64,000 nt of DNA, from the NCBI RefSeq assembly GCF_902706195.1, contig NZ_CACSJO010000012.1:1-64000 (forward strand), read 5' to 3'. The stretch comes from Novosphingobium sp. 18050 (lineage in GTDB: Bacteria > Pseudomonadota > Alphaproteobacteria > Sphingomonadales > Sphingomonadaceae). Of this stretch, positions 61,083-64,000 are shown piece by piece. The position numbers and the translations under genes were made by a program. The notes below the pieces were generated by a model. That model ran no database searches. It was given only the letters and a program-made list of their open reading frames with translations, and was not told where the DNA came from. The stretch's first letter is position 1. Each line of letters starts with the position of its first letter.

Positions 61083-62465
61083 ATGGCGGAGCAAGATCCG
61101 CCGGCAGCGAAAGTCGATGTGTCGGGCCGTCCGGGACGGCGGCGAAAAGGTCGTAAGGGCAAGGCGGGTTCGCCTGGCAGCCCACAGACCGCCGGCACAG
61201 CCAAGGGCAAGGCGCGCCCGTCAGGGAGCGCGCGAGGGCCCGAGGCCGGCAAAGCGCCGCGCGCAGAAAACAAGTCCAGAACTGCGGCCGCAGCAAAGTC
61301 TCCTGCCGTGGCAAAAGTGGCCACAGCCCCCGCCAAGGTGGTCGACCAGCCCGCCGGGAAAATCGCGCCTGTCGTCTCGGCACCGGCAATTCCGGCCCCT
61401 GCCGCACCGCCTTCGGGCGCGCCCTATCCGCGCCAGGCCTATGCCGCGATCGATCTTGGCACCAATAATTGCCGCCTGCTAATCGCCCGTCCCTCGGGAG
61501 AGAATTTCACCGTGATCGACGCCTTCAGCCGCGTGGTGCGGTTGGGCGAAGGGCTTGCGCAATCGGGCCGGCTTTCCGATGCGGCGATGGAGCGCACGCT
61601 TTCGGCGCTGCGAATCTGCGCGGACAAGCTGATGCGCCGCAACGTTTTTCTCGCCCGCTCGGTGGCAACGGAAGCCTGCCGGCGCGCCACCAACGGCACC
61701 GAGTTCATCGAACGGGTCCGCGAAGAAACCGGCATTGCGCTCGACATCATCAGCGCACGCGAGGAAGCGCGGCTGGCAGTGCTTGGCTGCCATGTCCTGC
61801 TTGAGGAAGGGCTGGGCCCGGCGATGATCTTCGACATCGGCGGCGGTTCCACCGAACTGGTCCTGATCGAAAGCACCGGCACCGTGCCGCGCATCCTCGA
61901 CTGGCAGAGCGTACCCTGGGGCGTCGTCTCGCTGACCGAAAGCTGCGCGCCCGAAGGCGCCACGCGCGAGGACCGCCTGACCCGCTATCGCCACATGCAC
62001 AGCCTTGTCGCGGAGAGTTTCGCGGCATTTTCCAAGCGCGTCGCCCCGGCCCGGGAGAGCGCGGGGCAGGACGGCCCGCTGCGCCTGCTGGGTACCAGCG
62101 GCACCGTCACCACGCTTGCCAGCCTGCACCTCGAACTGCCGCAGTATGATCGCCGCATGGTCGACGGGCTGATCGTTCCAGCCGAATCGATGCGCGACAT
62201 CAGCACGCGTCTATCCTCCATGTCGCTGGAGGAACGCCGCGAGGTGGCCTGCATCGGGCGTGAGCGCGCCGATCTCGTGGTAGCGGGCTGCGCCATTCTC
62301 GAGGCGATTCTCGATCTGTGGCCGGCCGCACGCCTTGGCGTGGCCGACCGGGGCATCCGCGAGGGTATCCTGCGCAGCCTGATCGCTTCCCACAGTCCTT
62401 CCCACGGCCATGTTCGCGCGCCCGGCGTGCGCGACGCCGTACATAACGCAATAGGTGCAAGATGA
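61083..62465 (+). CDS. Ppx/GppA-family phosphatase
   Basis: A 460-aa exopolyphosphatase/pppGpp phosphatase. From about residue 117 the family starts (AAIDLGTNNCRLLIARP), then ATEACRRATNG, ISAREEARLAVLG, FDIGGGSTELVLI and GTSGTVTTLASLHL. The first 115 residues are an unusual basic Lys/Ala/Pro-rich tail, probably disordered, that could bind nucleic acid or polyphosphate. It could hydrolyse polyphosphate or (p)ppGpp. Its end overlaps rlmE by ATGA, so the two are coupled. Confidence 0.9.
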   Translation: MAEQDPPAAKVDVSGRPGRRRKGRKGKAGSPGSPQTAGTAKGKARPSGSARGPEAGKAPRAENKSRTAAAAKSPAVAKVATAPAKVVDQPAGKIAPVVSAPAIPAPAAPPSGAPYPRQAYAAIDLGTNNCRLLIARPSGENFTVIDAFSRVVRLGEGLAQSGRLSDAAMERTLSALRICADKLMRRNVFLARSVATEACRRATNGTEFIERVREETGIALDIISAREEARLAVLGCHVLLEEGLGPAMIFDIGGGSTELVLIESTGTVPRILDWQSVPWGVVSLTESCAPEGATREDRLTRYRHMHSLVAESFAAFSKRVAPARESAGQDGPLRLLGTSGTVTTLASLHLELPQYDRRMVDGLIVPAESMRDISTRLSSMSLEERREVACIGRERADLVVAGCAILEAILDLWPAARLGVADRGIREGILRSLIASHSPSHGHVRAPGVRDAVHNAIGAR

Positions 62466-63127
62466 GCCGTTCAGGAAAAGACCCCGGCGAGCGCCTGCGC
62501 ACCGCCAAGAAGCGCACGACCAGTTCGGCGCGCTGGCTGACGCGCCAGATCAACGATCCTTACGTCAAGAAGGCCAAGGCCGACGGCTATCGCAGCCGCG
62601 CCGCCTACAAGCTGATCGAACTGGACGAGAAATTCGACCTGTTCAAAGGCGTGACCCGCGCGGTCGACCTCGGCATCGCGCCGGGCGGCTGGAGCCAGGT
62701 GCTGCGCATGAAGGCCCCCAAGGCCAAAGTCGTGGGCATCGACCTTCTGCCCACCGATCCGATCGAGGGCGTGACCATCTTCGAGATGGACTTCATGGCC
62801 GACGAGGCCCCTGCCGCGCTGGAAGGTGCGCTGGACGGGCCGCCGGACCTGGTGCTGTCGGACATGGCGGCGAACACCGTTGGCCACAAGCAGACAGACC
62901 ACCTGCGCACCATGGGCCTGGTCGAGACGGCGGTGGACTTTGCCATCCATTCAATGGCGCCGGGCGGCACATTCGTCGCCAAGGTGCTGGCGGGCGGCAC
63001 CGACACGGAACTGCTGTCGCTGCTCAAGCGCCACTTCACCAGTGTGAAACATGCCAAGCCGCCTGCGAGCCGCAAGGACTCCTCGGAGTGGTACGTGATC
63101 GCGAAGGGTTTCAAGGGCCAGGGCTGA
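62462..63127 (+). CDS. rlmE: 23S rRNA uridine 2'-O-methyltransferase
   Basis: A 221-aa FtsJ/RrmJ methyltransferase. RSRAAYKLIELDEKFDLF (catalytic Lys), VDLGIAPGGWSQVL (SAM site), LSDMAANTVG (catalytic Asp) and FVAKVLAGGT (catalytic Lys) are all present. It modifies the ribosomal A-loop uridine (U2552 in E. coli). It is coupled to the ppx/gppA gene by a 4-base overlap, a frequent alphaproteobacterial pair. Confidence 0.95.
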   Translation: MSRSGKDPGERLRTAKKRTTSSARWLTRQINDPYVKKAKADGYRSRAAYKLIELDEKFDLFKGVTRAVDLGIAPGGWSQVLRMKAPKAKVVGIDLLPTDPIEGVTIFEMDFMADEAPAALEGALDGPPDLVLSDMAANTVGHKQTDHLRTMGLVETAVDFAIHSMAPGGTFVAKVLAGGTDTELLSLLKRHFTSVKHAKPPASRKDSSEWYVIAKGFKGQG

Positions 63128-63203
63128 CCGTCAGGTTGGCCAAGGCTGGAATGGCGGCAGCGTTTTAGCTGCGCCTGCCAGCCGCACCATATCCCCGAAA
63201 GAC

Positions 63204-63248
63204 GAAAACGGCCCGCTAGCGACTCGGCGGCGCTAGCGGACCGTTTTC
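63204..63248. terminator. Bidirectional terminator between rlmE and cytochrome c
   Basis: GAAAACGGcCCGCTAGCG pairs with CGCTAGCGGaCCGTTTTC, 17 of 18 positions, around a 9-base loop; it lies between convergent genes. Confidence 0.85.
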
Positions 63249-63272
63249 AACCGGCAGAGCCGGATGCTGTTG

Positions 63273-63887
63273 TTACTGCGCGGCAGCCTCGCTCGCTTCG
63301 GGAGCAGCTGCTCCTTCGGCGGCGGGGGCGGCAGCAGCGTCCGCAGCAGGTGCTGCATCGGCGGCCGGAAGCGGCAGGTTAGAGCCTTGCGTGTTCAGGT
63401 ACGCGATGATGTTGGCGCGGTCTTCCGGCTTCGACAGGCCGGCGAAGGTCATCTTGGTCCCCGGCGCATAGGCCTTGGGGCTCTTGAGCCAATCGTTCAG
63501 CGCATCGAACGACCAGTTGCCACCCTTGCTCTTGAGAGCGTCGGAGAACGCGAAGCCGCCCACGCCCTGGCCGATCGCCTCGCCGACGACGCCGTGGAGA
63601 TTCGGGCCGATGCCGTTGGCGCCGCCCGAATTGATCGTGTGGCACGAGGTGCACTTGGCGAAAGTCGCCTGGCCCTTCGCCACGTCGGCGCTGGCCAGAA
63701 GCGTTGCGATCGGCACGTCTCCGCCGCCTTCGCCCTTCTCGGCTACGCCTTCGACCGGATAGCCCGCCGTCTCGGGTGCGTGATGCTTGTCAGCCTGAAA
63801 GTACATTCCGCTGGCAATGCTCAGCCCCAGGCCGACGATGCCCGAGAATAGAGTCCAGCCGGCGATAGTATTGAAACGATCGTCCAT
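63273..63887 (-). CDS. Membrane-anchored c-type cytochrome
   Basis: A 204-aa protein with an N-terminal membrane anchor (WTLFSGIVGLGLSIASGMYF) and a cytochrome c552-like domain: heme-binding CTSCH, GPNLHGVVG, and MTFAGL with the axial Met. The C-terminus is a long Ala/Pro-rich tail. It probably carries electrons from the bc1 complex to a terminal oxidase in the periplasm. I start at 63887 (MDDRFNTIAGW, AGGGG upstream), not the ATG 33 bases earlier. Confidence 0.9.
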   Translation of the reverse strand: MDDRFNTIAGWTLFSGIVGLGLSIASGMYFQADKHHAPETAGYPVEGVAEKGEGGGDVPIATLLASADVAKGQATFAKCTSCHTINSGGANGIGPNLHGVVGEAIGQGVGGFAFSDALKSKGGNWSFDALNDWLKSPKAYAPGTKMTFAGLSKPEDRANIIAYLNTQGSNLPLPAADAAPAADAAAAPAAEGAAAPEASEAAAQ

Positions 63888-64000
63888 TCGTGCATGCCCC
63901 TGCGGCTTATTTAAGCTCATCCTGTGGCTCGGGGTCCTAATGGGCGCCTTGATCTAGCGCAAGAGCCATTGCGGATATCGCGATTGCCGCCTAATCGCGC

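Overview
This is a GC-rich chromosomal segment of an alphaproteobacterium, most likely a member of the Sphingomonadaceae close to Novosphingobium. Supporting signs are the hisS-prfA-prmC-DUF4167-lnt-metK run, a DUF6468/MotE/FliM/FliL flagellar operon, a membrane-anchored cytochrome c of the sphingomonad type, a small protein behind a cold-shock gene, and a CIRCE-controlled groESL operon. Functions are read from recognisable motifs; no database search was run.

Layout. 1-1045 is a degraded accessory edge: the terminus of an IS21-like element and a start-less coding remnant. 1046-2155 is a membrane-bound diguanylate cyclase. 2160-20207 is a catabolic island of three minus-strand operons and two plus-strand regulators. 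Operon 1 (2160-7270) holds an acyl-CoA synthetase, a MaoC-type hydratase, a CaiB/BaiF CoA-transferase and an SDR, divergent from an IclR regulator. Operon 2 (8349-11710) holds an SDR, a SnoaL/NTF2-like protein, an LLM flavin oxidoreductase and a zinc alcohol dehydrogenase, divergent from a GbsR/MarR regulator. Operon 3 (12219-20207) holds an aldehyde dehydrogenase, an SDR, a CurA-like reductase, a DUF2889 protein and a fused indolepyruvate:ferredoxin oxidoreductase. Together these look like a CoA-dependent route for an unidentified carbonyl or carboxylic (probably alicyclic or aromatic) substrate. A succinate-semialdehyde dehydrogenase gene follows on the plus strand.

21923-63887 is mostly core genome: oligoendopeptidase F, metK with a structured leader, lnt, DUF4167, prmC, prfA, hisS, an M61 peptidase, ppa, an SDR, a universal stress protein, a CDC48-type ATPase, an orphan MbcA/ParS-type antitoxin, a cold-shock neighbourhood (divergent infA paralog, a 54-aa ORF, a 62-aa ORF, csp), mscS, polA, a lipoprotein, a beta-lactamase-fold hydrolase, groESL, a MATE transporter, a flagellar block (TPR protein, TM protein, FliL-like protein, motE, DUF6468, fliM, fliL, flgF, flgG, flgA, flgH, flagellin), tRNA-Gln, ppx/gppA, rlmE and a cytochrome c.

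The most interesting non-coding signals are a likely small RNA at 36478-36541 with a CCUCUCCC single-stranded motif, a metK leader that would hide its own ribosome binding site, operators abutting the start codons of both catabolic regulators, a 31-bp near-perfect hairpin at 40552-40635, and a paired inverted REP-like element at 8161-8321.
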